A stretch of 64,000 nucleotides of DNA. Source: Diphasiastrum complanatum. Taxonomy: Eukaryota; Streptophyta; Lycopodiopsida; Lycopodiales; Lycopodiaceae. A model generated the notes under the pieces. It was not told where the DNA came from and did no database searches. It saw only the letters and a list, made by a program, of their open reading frames with translations. The position numbers and the translations under genes were made by a program. The stretch spans positions 23,010,189-23,074,188 of the forward strand of contig CM055104.1 of the NCBI GenBank assembly GCA_029204225.1, given 5' to 3'. Below are positions 22,701 to 34,700 of the stretch, piece after piece; positions within the stretch are counted from its first letter, which is position 1; each line of letters opens with the position of its first letter.

Positions 22701-25700
22701 GTATGGAGATGATGGAATACTGCCCTCCAAAAATTTCCAGTAAACTTACTGTCCCGGTCGCTGACTATGCCGGAAGGTAGACCGTACAATTTAAATAGCC
22801 CGTCTACAAACAACCTCGCTAACTCTGGAGCTCTAACGGTTGTTTTGGTCGGAATAAAATGAGCCATTTTGGTCAGACGGTCAACTGTGACCCATATAGC
22901 TCATTACCCTTTTGGGTTTTAGGCAGGCCTACTATAAAATCCATGGAGATACTCTCCCATTTACCAGCTGGTATTTCTAAGGGATGCAACAACCCTCCTG
23001 CCTTTAAATGCTCTGCTTTATTTACTTGACATTTCTGGCAACTGGTTACATACTGGTGGACGTCCTTTTTCATACTGGGCCAGAAAAATTGCCTACGAAG
23101 AAGCTCATAGCTCTTCTGTATGCCTGGGTGTCCCGCGCTAGGATTGTCATGACATTCATATAGGACCTGCTGCCTATAATCCTCTGAATTGGGGACACAT
23201 ACTCTATCTCTATAGAGCAAGTACTCATCCTGAATGGAATATTGTTTCCATTTGAATCCTTGAGTCAACTGACCCTCAACCCCTAGGGTTTGCTTGGGTA
23301 ATACAGGCTCAGAATCCTCAACGTCATCTGACGACGTATACTTGGACTCATCATCATCCTCAACGGAAGCTGCCGTATTCTTGGATGAACTAGCACCAGC
23401 CCCGGGAACTGGTTCTAGAGTCTGTAACTGTCTGTTCTGGACTGAGTTCCAGATAATAGAGAAGAATGCATCATGCTGGCATTTCCCTCTCAAGGACTCG
23501 AGTAACTCATTACGAATCTGAGTAAAACTCAGCTCGTTTATCATAGGCATTCTGCTAAGGGCATCTGCTACTGTATTGAATTTTCCACGCCTATATCTGA
23601 TAGACATGTCAAACTCTTGCATCAACTCTGCCCAACGAGCTTTCCGACCTCTAAGCTCAGGTTGATTGCAAAGGTATCTGAGACTCTCATGGTCTGTCAG
23701 GACCTCAAAGTTGGCACCATACAAATAATGCCTCCATACAAATAATGCCTCCAAGTCTTAAGGGCATGGACTATAGAAAAGAGTTCCTTTTCATAGGCAC
23801 TATACCTAGTCTGTGCTGGCTCGAGTTTTTTACTCTCGAACGCAACTGGTCGTCCACCCTGAGTTAGCACAGCACCTACTGCAAAGTCGCTAGCATCTGT
23901 TTCGACCACAAATGGCTGATTGGGGTCGACGACTTTTAAAACTGGTGCTGTAGCTAAGGCTGTTTTGAGAGCATCAAAGCTCTCCTGTTGTGCGGACTCC
24001 CAAATGAACTCCCTTCCCTTCCCCTTAAGGAGATTTGTCATAGGGACTGCTATCTGAGCATATTCCTTGACAAATCGTCTGTAATATCCCGCCAGACCAA
24101 GAAAGATTTGAAGTTCCAAAATATTCTGAGGTCTCAGCCAACTGAGTATGGCTTTAACCTTATTTGGGTCCATCTTAATGCCATCTGAAGAGATAATGTG
24201 ACCCAAATATGCTACTTCTTCAACGAAGAATTCACACTTGGATTGTTTAGCATAAAGCTTATGCTTTCTGAGCAGTCGAAACACCTTTCTGAGGTGTTTT
24301 AGATGCTCCTTCCTCGTTTTGCTGTAGACGAGGATGTCATCTAAAAATACGACTACAAACTTACCCAAGTATGGTCTGAGGACACTGTTCATCAAGGTCA
24401 TAAAGGTAGCTGGAGCATTTGTGAGCCCAAATGGCATCACCTTAAACTCATAATGACCGTGACGAGTCCTAAAAGCTGTTTTCGAGACATCTTCCGATTT
24501 TATACGGACTTGATGATATCCCGATCTGAGGTCTATTTTGCTGAAAAACTTAGCCCCGTCGAGTTGATCAAACAACTCGTTTGCCCGAGGCATAGGGTAT
24601 TTATTCTTAATTGTGACTTTATTGAGGGCTCTGTAATCTACGAAAGACGCATAGACCCCTCTTTCTTTTTCACCAATAGGACTGGTGAGGCCCATGGTGA
24701 ACTACTGGTCTGAATTTGGCCTTTCCCAAGATAGTCTGTTAACTGCCTAGTTATTTCTTCATCCTCTGTTCGGCTGACCCGATACGGAGGTTTAGAAACA
24801 GGTGCTGTACCTGGTACTAGGTTTATTACATGATCTACCTCTCTGCTAGGTGGTAAACCATGTGGCAAATCTTCAGGAAAAACATCTTTTAATTTAGACT
24901 AAAGTTTCTAATTTACTGATTTTCTGCTGAATAGAACTGGAAATAGAAACTTCAGGAATAAACTGAAAGTCACATAAGAATACCTGATGGTCTTCGTCTC
25001 CGATTAGCTGACAGAGCTCTGAACTGCAGACCATAGGGCTGTTGGGAACATCATGCTCCCCATGCAACTGGATCTCTCGGCCTTTATACTGAAAGCTGAG
25101 GGTGTTCTCCTGATGGTTTCTGTGGAGGGAAGGTCCTAAACTGTAGAGCCAATCTCTCCCGAGAACAATGTCTGTTCGATCCAGGTGCATTGTCTGAAAG
25201 TTTATTTCATCTTGGTACCCCTGAATACCAAGATTTAACTTACTTACCATAGTTTCCCATATTTTTTTATCTTCACCCTTAGCTAATAAAACTATGTACC
25301 TATGCTGACTAGGTACTTCTGGTAGTTTAAGCTTTTTAACTAGGGTGTGGTTGCGCAAGGTGCCTAAATGGAATCAGAGCAGTGAAATTAGCCTGCCTAC
25401 ATGGTCTGATCTTGAAAATCCAATCACCATACAACTGGCATAGCTTCCTTATTCGTGAACTAACCAACTCCATCAAACCCAACAATCGTGAGCGTATCGC
25501 AGCAGGTCCCCTGTTGTGTAATTTTGCCTGCGCACTTCTCGAGGCCAAAGTGCGCGGTTTCCAACGCTCATCCCTTTTTGTCTACCCTCGTGCCACACAC
25601 TAACCTTTATCCGCCATCTCAAGCATCCACCTCCTCCCAACCTGCAATTACTAACACAACGGCCAGCAAACGAATGCGTGGCGCTGCCTCTACATCTTCA

Positions 25701-28700
25701 TCTCCACCTGCTACCCGAAGACGCGCCTCCACTACCGCACTAACCACTCCATCAACCATCGCCACTTCTTCTTCCGTGCAACCCCCCACTCCGATCTCTG
25801 TTGTCGCTACCTCTCTTCCTGTTCCATCCACAACTGTTTCTGTGTCCATCCTCGTTTCGTCTGTTGATACCACTTCCATCTCTGTTCCATTATCCACTAC
25901 TCCGTCCATCACCATCGCATCCTCCATCACTCCTGCTGCCACCGTTGCTTCCATACCATTTAATCCGTCTGATTCTCAATTGTCTCCCGACACTCTGGCG
26001 TGGATGCAAGTCATCAATTTTTCACCCCCACGCCAGACACTTTCTGCTCCATCCTCACCTTCTTCCATACTTCACACCACCCTTCAGTTCCCCTCTGTTC
26101 CTCCCATCCTCTCGTTTGGACAAACCGTCCTCACCCCTGTTTCCACAGTTGCTTCTCAAACCCCACCTGCTTCGCCAACAAAGGTTGCCGAGGGCAACCA
26201 ACCGTTGCCTGATGACGCATTTGTTTGTACCATCGCTAGATCGGGCTGATCCTACCGCCCCAGATGGCATCAGGTCCAATGAGAACCTGATAGAAGATGA
26301 TGACGACGGTACTCCAGAAGTCGTCGGGGCCGATGCCACACAAGCCCCTACCAATGCCAGTGTACCAGCTGCTCCCATAGACCTAATGACGGCGTACCAG
26401 ACTTTGGGGAAATACATCCTGGATGCGGTAGCGGCCAAAGCTATCTTGGAAAGCAGGGTACTACACCTGGCAACAAGCAACACACAGCTGTGAGCAGAAC
26501 TCACCAAGCTATAGCACGAGCTGATTTTGGCTCAGCAACATGAACAAGTAGGGCACTAGGAGATCGACAAGCTGTAGCAGGAGGAGGAGGGCCTCAATAA
26601 TTATATCCAAAGCCTCTCCAAAGCGCTGACAGAGGCCTCCACGAAGGTGCGGGAGCTTCAATCCGAAGCGTCCCAACGGCTTGCTCCCATCCAGGCGCAA
26701 CTAAACCTTTTGGAAGCAGAGAATATGTGCCTGGGGACGGAGGTCAAAGCCCTACAAGATGAAAAGCTCGCCTGGTTAACTCAACCTGCACCAGACTCAA
26801 GGCCGCTCTTTGAATCAGAAATGAATCTTCTTCGGCGTCAGGTGTAGGTTTATAGCCAAACCTTAAACAGCTACCAGGCCGAATTCAATAAATATCGGGC
26901 AAGCGCAACTCACGAGCTCGCCCAGGCCAAGCAAGCCTCCAAGGCTTGCCAAAAATTCTTGGAAACGAAGGCCCAGCCCACCCCCGTGGTAATTCCACCG
27001 CCACCTATTTTTGACGCTGCACAGGCCAGTACCAGCCAAGACCAAAACTAGCAGGTAGCAGGGGGATCTAATCAAGATCAAGGGTCCGAAGGCCAAGACC
27101 AGGGACAAACGGATACGGCTGCTGAGACGCGAGACCAGGGCCAAGGCGCAGATACCAGCCAAAGCCAAGCCACATCATCTAGAGGTTCGCGCACGATATC
27201 TGCCACCCGGGCCTTCCGAAGACCATTGTCGGTGGAGGAGAAAATAAACGAATTCCTATCAAAGTAGAGGCGGCTGGCAGATATCGTTTTCAGCTCAGAC
27301 AATAAAGGGCAAAGAACTGCAAGCATTACCCACCCTCCAACCACAACCAGAGTGGCGTCAGCAGTTGTTCGAAAGAGACCCTGTGGCCATTAGGGCTTAC
27401 GTGACGAGTCCGCAACAATTACGGGTGAACGCGCACTTCCTGCCATGTACACGACGATCCAAATGGGCGGAATGCGTACCCCCTCTGGACAAACTCACAA
27501 TTCAAAACTTCAATTGGCCGATCATTCATTCAGAGTACGGTTGGACTACGGATGTGGATGCCAGAAGGGCTCTCACCACATTCGCAAACCACTATGTCAA
27601 GTGCCCTGATCCAACAGTCCGCGCGGCAGCCACTTACGCCCGGGACTTAGAACATCTAGTGGGGATCGAAACTAAATGGGACTTGCATATTCTTTGACAT
27701 TAATAAGGCGCTACCTTCAGACAAAGTCGAAGATCAGCTGCCAATCACTCGTGTGTATTACCGAGCTACACTTTTGGGCGATCCATGGACACGCAGATTC
27801 CAAGCATGGGTCGACCAAGATTGGCTGAGAGGAGTCCACAAGTCCCTTCACACGCCCAAGGACTTGAAGAAACTGGACCGCCTCAACTTTATGGAGGACG
27901 TCACGACCTACCTAATCCAACAAAGGCGGGCGAAGAAAACTCTTTACTAAACCGGTAGAGTGCCGAGGGACCGACACTACTTCAGGCCGTGGGTCCTGTT
28001 GGGGGTATTCCCAACAAAGTGTAAATAAATAAAATCGTCCAATAAAATGTGTTGCGAGGGCATGGCATCCTGCGCGCGTAAGCCCATGGCCCAATGAGCA
28101 CGCAAGTTAAGTTGTAAATAAAATAATAGACTTGGGCCCTTTGTAATTAAAATAAAACTTGAGGCCCAAAGTCAATTTTAAACTTAGAGTTTACTTTTTA
28201 GAGTTGGGTCCAATTTTGGACTCACATGAATCTTGTGATTTCCAATGTACTTTTTGTGGACCCTTGGATCGAGTTGGGTCCAAGATGAACGGATAGGATT
28301 AATGTGAATATTAGCCAATAGGATTGAAGGGCAAGGGCCTGCCCCATTTTATAAAAAGGCACCGTTTGTACACTATTTTCATGCTTAATAGAGAGGAGGA
28401 GACTCTATCATTTTGAGAGCTCAAGCATCCTCATTTGCTAATCACTCTTGCTTATGCTATTGTTGTGATTGCTTGTTATTTCCATTGCTTCCATGCTTTT
28501 TGTTTGTGATTTCTCCATAAGCAATGACATTGAGCATTTGAGCTAACCTCCATCTCATCTCTCTCTTTCTCTCTTCTCTTCTCTCTTCCTCTTCTTTTCT
28601 ATCCTTTCCCTTCACCCAAAATCATGATGAATGTTAGTGTAGAGGAGTAGAGTTAAAGGAGGGTAGTGTTGGTGGAGGTAGAGTTAGATGCAAAGTAGGA

Positions 28701-31700
28701 AACCAACTAAAATTAGCATCTATGCATAGTTAGGTACCTATCTAGTGATCTAACCCTTGTTAACAGGCGGGAGGGCTATACTACGCAAGATCTTCGACCC
28801 TACATCGTAAAACTGGTTAAGTCTTCAGCTTGTGGGACAATTGTGAATTGGTAAATAAAAAGGGTCACTAGTTGTAAGTGATGAGCTGGTAATTGGCAAA
28901 AGGGGAGGAGACTTGCAACAGAGCTCTCTTTGTGCTCTATGTACTTTCATCTGAAATCACTAAAGGAGAAGCTTTCTATGGTGTAATTCCTATCTTTTAC
29001 TTCAGTTTAGGGTTGCGAGTGCAATAGAAGCTATCATGTCATTGGTCTAATCCAGTCTAGCAATGAGCTCTTCAATGTCCTAGTACCACCAATAAGTACC
29101 GGTCCTTATAGTCACATATTCACATTCCAGAGTTGGTTGGCTGAATGATGAAAATCATCACTTAGTAATAGTCTATACAAGCACTATTCACTAGCCTAGC
29201 CCCCCATTGATCAAATACTGGTAATACTTGGAATAATGGTTGCCAAAGAGGAAGATGATGAACATTAAATATACATCTAATTAGAGCACACCAACACCAA
29301 ATTACTGCCACAGTGAAAAACGCTTCTTCTTGCTGTATTTTGGTGCAAGTTGCTAATCAATCACTAATGTAGGACATGTCTTAAGGGTCAATCAAGCACT
29401 AAAGGAGAAAATCCCCATTTATCTTGTATTAACAAAGAAAGCAAGGGTAGCAAAATTCACCATAGGTAGTATTGTTGTCAAGCTTGCTTATTGTAGATAA
29501 CTATATGCAATACTAGCTAACCATTAAAGTGGAATATCAATTCGCCTAGTTAGATTGACAAGCTGTAAAGTGCAGTTTAAATGTTTCAGCATAGATAATG
29601 CATTGATGTGAAACACACAAAATCTATGAAAGAAGTGGAGCTCGGAAAAAATAGTGAAAATTGGAAAATTGGTCAAGTCAACTTCTACATATTTGAATCA
29701 AGATTTGTAAAATGGAATTGAAGCACCCTACTACAGCAAAAACAACAGGCTGCACAAAAAGTTTGAGAGAGGGGACATTTGAAAAAGCTACATTAATCTA
29801 AATATAGAAATTGAACTTTCACATATTCAAATATGTAAAGTGCAACGAGAGCAATTCATGGTGATGGTGGGAAGAGTAGGATGTACAAAGATTCAACAAG
29901 AGATCCAAATGACAAAAAGGATGACTTTGCATAATGACCTTAAAAAGTGGCTATGTAGTAACTTGACTTTTGAGAATCAGAATGATGAAGTGCATTGTTG
30001 ACCTCTTATTAGAAAAATCAAACTGAATCTTGATTCCAAAGTTTAAAAAATTATGCACAAGAGTATGAAAAAGATGAACTGCTGAAAACTAGGTTTTGTA
30101 CTGTTGGATGGTGAATCGTATGTCCAATACCTTATGATCTAGCAGGTGACCTCCCACAACTCAGCTCAACAACGAGTTTGTATATTCTTGGGAGCCGAAC
30201 AAGAAGAAATTTAATGCTCTAGATGAAAAGAAACTATAGAGAAAATTGGAGCCTAAAAACGAAAAACAAAGTTTTCCCCTCAAAACAGTAAAAAGTGTAA
30301 CAAAAAAAAACTAGTGCCCATTTCGGTCCCAAGAACGAAGTTGAGAACACGATCAAGCATAAAGCATCACATAAACAAACGTAGACAATAAATGATGCAT
30401 CACATAATAATCTTCAACTCAAAACAATATATGAATATCAATATGCAACTAAAAGAGTATTTATAAATCCCCTACCAGGAAATGCAACTACAAAGTAAAG
30501 TACAATGTAGTTGAGCCGTAGAATCAATGAATTGCATAGTTGTGGAGGCCTTAGCAAAATCATCCAAGAAACAACCATTAGTGTAGGGCTAATGTCACCC
30601 AATTTTATGTAGATGGACTTGTAAACTCCTAGTCTAGGAGCTTCAAAACATAATTGATTGTACTTAGGGCTCTTAAAATAATCCATGAGGCCACTTAAAT
30701 AAATACATAAATGTCACAAGGTCCAATAGAGGCCTATATAATATGCTATAATTATCCCCTTAACTTTATATAATAACTCCAACTAGAGTCTAGGACGAGT
30801 GGACAATCGACAAAAAGTTGAGCACGAAGTAGATCGTAGACCCTCCTCTCAAAGGAACTATGGAGGAATCTCTTTTAAATAACTCAAAGGGCCAAATCAA
30901 TCAACAATAGAACAACTATTGATTAACTCTATATATGGTGTTCTTGAGACCCTAAGGGGAACCTTCTTGAAAGAAGAAAAAGTAAAGTCAATATATTCAA
31001 AAGATGAATCCTGTTAGAACCCTACGGAACACCCTTACTTGATTTTTTCTTCATAGTAGTGGCCTACAAATTAGCAACAAAAGAGGCTAGAGATTTTCAT
31101 CATCCAATTGTGAATGTCACTATGGCCTACCATATCCAATGTTCTCCCTCAAAGTCGAATGAAGTGCGATTGGGAAGACCACACAAAGTGGTTCTCTATG
31201 CAAGCTTCACTAGAGCTCCTTAGATGAAGAGTAGAAGCCTCTCTCAATGATGTCTCTCTTAAAGAATGATCAATATTGCGCTAGATTACCGTTGTCCCTT
31301 TCGTTGGCAAAATGAAGGTACATATGGTGTGCGAAGGCCTCTATAATTGTCCTTCTCTTCTACTTTATAAAAGCAAAGCCCTAAATGCTATTTATTCTCT
31401 TTACCGAATATGACCATATGTACTTCATCATCAAGTCTCCTTGTGCCAAATTTGGCTTGGAATCAATTGGGCCCCTTTGTTGACCCTCTAAAAGAGGCCA
31501 ACTGACTTTGATTGAGCTATGACACAAAATTAGTCTTTGGCTTTGTTAACCCCAACGAATGTAATTAATTGTGTCCCGAAATTATTCCACTATGGTAAAC
31601 TAATTCAACATCATATTCACTTCTAACACAATTTCAAGAACAAAAATCACAAGATGTGTTTCATATTGTTTCTTTGTTGCCTTAGTCCTCTTTAATATCT

Positions 31701-34700
31701 ACATTTCAAACTTGATTTGCTCTTTGCAGTGAGTGATTATTATATGAGAAAAACACTTTCTCAACCTCCAAAATTGATTGTTGTTGCAACAAATGTGAAT
31801 ATTGGAAGTGGTAACTACAACGAAGATGATAGGGGTCCTTCAACAATTGATGGAAAAGCGAAAGAAAAGAATTTAGTTGATTTGTAAGTCTTCTCTTTAG
31901 TTTATGAGTTTTGAAGTGAATTATAAAGCTCCTCAAAGTATCAATGATTGTTATAATTAGTTGTACTGTTTGGTTTTTGAGTAAGTTAAGAGAAGTCTTT
32001 GTACTTTGGAGAAGTTTATATTATTTCACATTCTACAATTATTTTTCAATAAATTTTGTCCCTTCCATGCTTTCAAACAGGCAACCTTTGGGAAATGGGA
32101 ATGCTTGTCCTTAATGCTAGTTTTTTTTTGGCTTGATTGACTCTGCTTAGACATAACATCAATGAACTTGAAAACTTGACAATTGATTTTACTTGTGTGG
32201 TGTTGCATGAGTGTACCTCATACATGTATTGGTACTTGTAAAGGTCCCCTCTTGTAGATCCTAAAGATCCTGCCACAAAGCACCAAAAAATAGCCCGTGG
32301 AGCCAAACCACCCAACCAGCTAGAAGCTTAAGTTGACCCACAATAGCTTTACCCCCTAGCCATGGTGAATGAATGCAAGTGAGGAGGGGATCCATGGAAT
32401 CCGAAAGTGTAAGAGGGCCAGTTTCTGTAGGTTTCCAAGATTCATCTCCCTTCCTCCACTTACCTTGATGAGGTGCGCCATGAAAGATCACCTTCGTGAA
32501 GCCATGAGTGACGTGTGTAGTGATTTACACCATGAGTTACGGGAGACATTCACTGCTCTCTCCACCCAAATTTGTTCGTTGTCCTTACAGTCTAGCTTCA
32601 CTCCACCATCACCTATTCCACGTACGACATTTCCCCCACCAAGAACTTCCACGCCTTTTGCGACACCTTGTCCCCCTGCATCTTCTAAACCACCAACCCC
32701 TCTTTTTGGTTATGTTCTACTTTTCCTCTTGGTATTCTAAGCTTGAAACCTATTTCCTTATGTTTCCCAAGACTGACGTTTAGATCCACCTAGTTGGTCT
32801 ACATTTGGAAGGCCGTGTTGCTACTTGGTGGCGTATGTTAGTACCCCTAGTGTTATCATTTAGGATTGATTAGTGATAGTTTGGCCATGCCTGCGTGCTA
32901 TTATAGGGGCCATTACTATTTATAATAAGTTGTTTTTTTAGGGTCATTACTATTTATGGTAAATTCGTTTTTTAGTCAGGCATGTAGGTGGGCGCACTAC
33001 TACTAGAATAGGATTTGCTTTTATCACTTATAAACTCATCTTGGGTGTTTACCCAATATAGGTAGTAATTATAGCAATTAGCTTTTTGCTTTTTGCTTTT
33101 TACCTTACACATAGTTTAGAGAAAGTATATATGTAGGCTAGCGCCCTACCACAATTGTAATGGGACATAGTTGGAGTACATCTCTTCATCATTGTTGTTC
33201 TCTCTCATGTGTATGACTATTGTCTAACAACAATAGGAATCTTGTCTTGGGTTACTTGTATGATCAAGTCGGTTTTCTAACAGTCATGTCAGTTCGTGTG
33301 TCAAGATTCGAGAGAGCAAGGAAGTACTCCAACGAACGGAATCAATTCACAAGGGATTGATTTGGCCATCATCTTCAAGGAGAAAAATAGGTGCAGGTGG
33401 TGTCCCTAGCCAGCTTTCAAGTTTGATCTTCAACTACAACGGTGGCAGCTTCGTGGGAGAAGATCTAGTGTACAAGGAAAAGAACTGAGCTGCAAGAGGA
33501 GATTATGAATCTTCCTCGGATCTCAGGTTGCTATAGGACAGCAAAGTGTGGAGAAGATCTACAGTATCTGATCGCTGGTTGAGGCTATATATTAAGCTGG
33601 AATCAAGCCTACAGATTGTTGGAAATCTGTTTGCTGAAATCAAAACTGATCAGATTGTTGGAACCTGTCTACTGCCTGTTGGATCACTGCCAGAACTATA
33701 GATTGATCGCTGAAGCTGGATTACAGACTTATGTCCTTGGCAGGATCGTTGAGATCGCTAGACCTGTTCGATGCAGATCTGATTTTGGATTGTTGAAGGA
33801 CAGGGAGAGCAAATACAATTTTGAAGGAATAGTGCTTGCTGGAATTTTTTGGAAAAGATTAAGCAGAAGGAAGTGTCAAAGTTCTGAAGTGTGCCTAGTG
33901 TTTGATGAATTATCTTCTATGAAGAAGACGGATTGTCAAACATATTCATGGAATCAGCACAAGTGTGCCTAGTGTTTGATGAGTTATCTTCTACGAAGAA
34001 GAAGGATTGTCAAACATATTCATGGAATTAGCACAGGGAAAGAAAGGATCGTAAAAGACTCAAGAATCTAAGAAGGACCGTCAAAAAAAAAAAAAGTGGT
34101 GGAGAGTTCAAAAGCCAAAGTAAACCTAGTTTGGGTTGCATACCAATGTGTATGATTGTTGGCTAAGGTTATCAACTTTAAGAAATCCTAAACGTCAAAG
34201 GGAACCTGGTTGGGTTTGCATGCAATTGTGCATGTTATTGGCTGCGGTTTCTTAGGAACATAATCTTACAAGGGTAAGAAGATGGTTGATAAAGGTTCGA
34301 TACTCTTCAAGGTGGATTATTGATCGGAATTCTTGAATCTTATAGAGGAGCAAACATTGCTTGGAACAAGTGCAGATTGAACATACATGCAGGTGTCGCA
34401 TGATAATTTTGATTGCATACAAGTGTTTGGCTTCATAGTATCACAGTGTCTTATCATGGTGGCAAATGATAAGTTATTGTTACAAGTGGCGGTTGTGACA
34501 AGCTGTGTGGGAAATTTGGTCAAGGAAGTAAGATGTTATTCCAAGAGGGAATTGGTTCATCAACAGGTATTTTTATACATGAACACAACAAGCAAGCTGT
34601 TATTCTACTTTGTGTCAATTTGAGAAGACAAAGATATCAGGAAGCAATCTAAAGCTTTGTATTAAGTACAAAGATCCAGGGTTTCTTGTTATTCTAAATT

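Larger units (their letters stand above)
21519..25355 (-). mobile_element. Truncated chromovirus (Gypsy) nested in the Athila/Tat element
   Basis: One LTR (21519-21876) and pol from chromodomain back to protease are present on the minus strand; gag, primer site and the 5' LTR are missing. The right edge falls just after the protease catalytic segment, near 25355, so the D-S/T-G motif itself is lost. The Athila/Tat sequence resumes to the right. No target duplication can be checked because one end is gone. Confidence 0.88.
13803..28804 (+). mobile_element. Athila/Tat-type LTR retrotransposon (15 kb, contains a nested element)
   Basis: A 5-bp target duplication TCGTA flanks it (13798-13802 and 28805-28809). 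Both LTRs start TGTTGGGGGTATTCCCAACA and end GACCCTACA. The primer site matches tRNA-Asp. Order inside: leader with inverted decamers, gag, protease, reverse transcriptase-RNase H, integrase, an extra ORF region after pol, 3' LTR. No chromodomain belongs to it. Lineage (non-chromovirus Gypsy, Athila/Tat/Ogre group) rests on primer site, the gag start MNLRSGR, the D-G-G protease and the post-pol region. It is dead: many stops and frameshifts, a minus-strand chromovirus in pol, and a 5' LTR lacking the promoter. Confidence 0.93.

Noticed and set aside
25356-27957. Retroviral-type envelope gene after pol
   Set aside because: No signal peptide, glycosylation-rich ectodomain or transmembrane segment is recognisable; the region is Ser/Thr/Pro-rich and coiled-coil-like.
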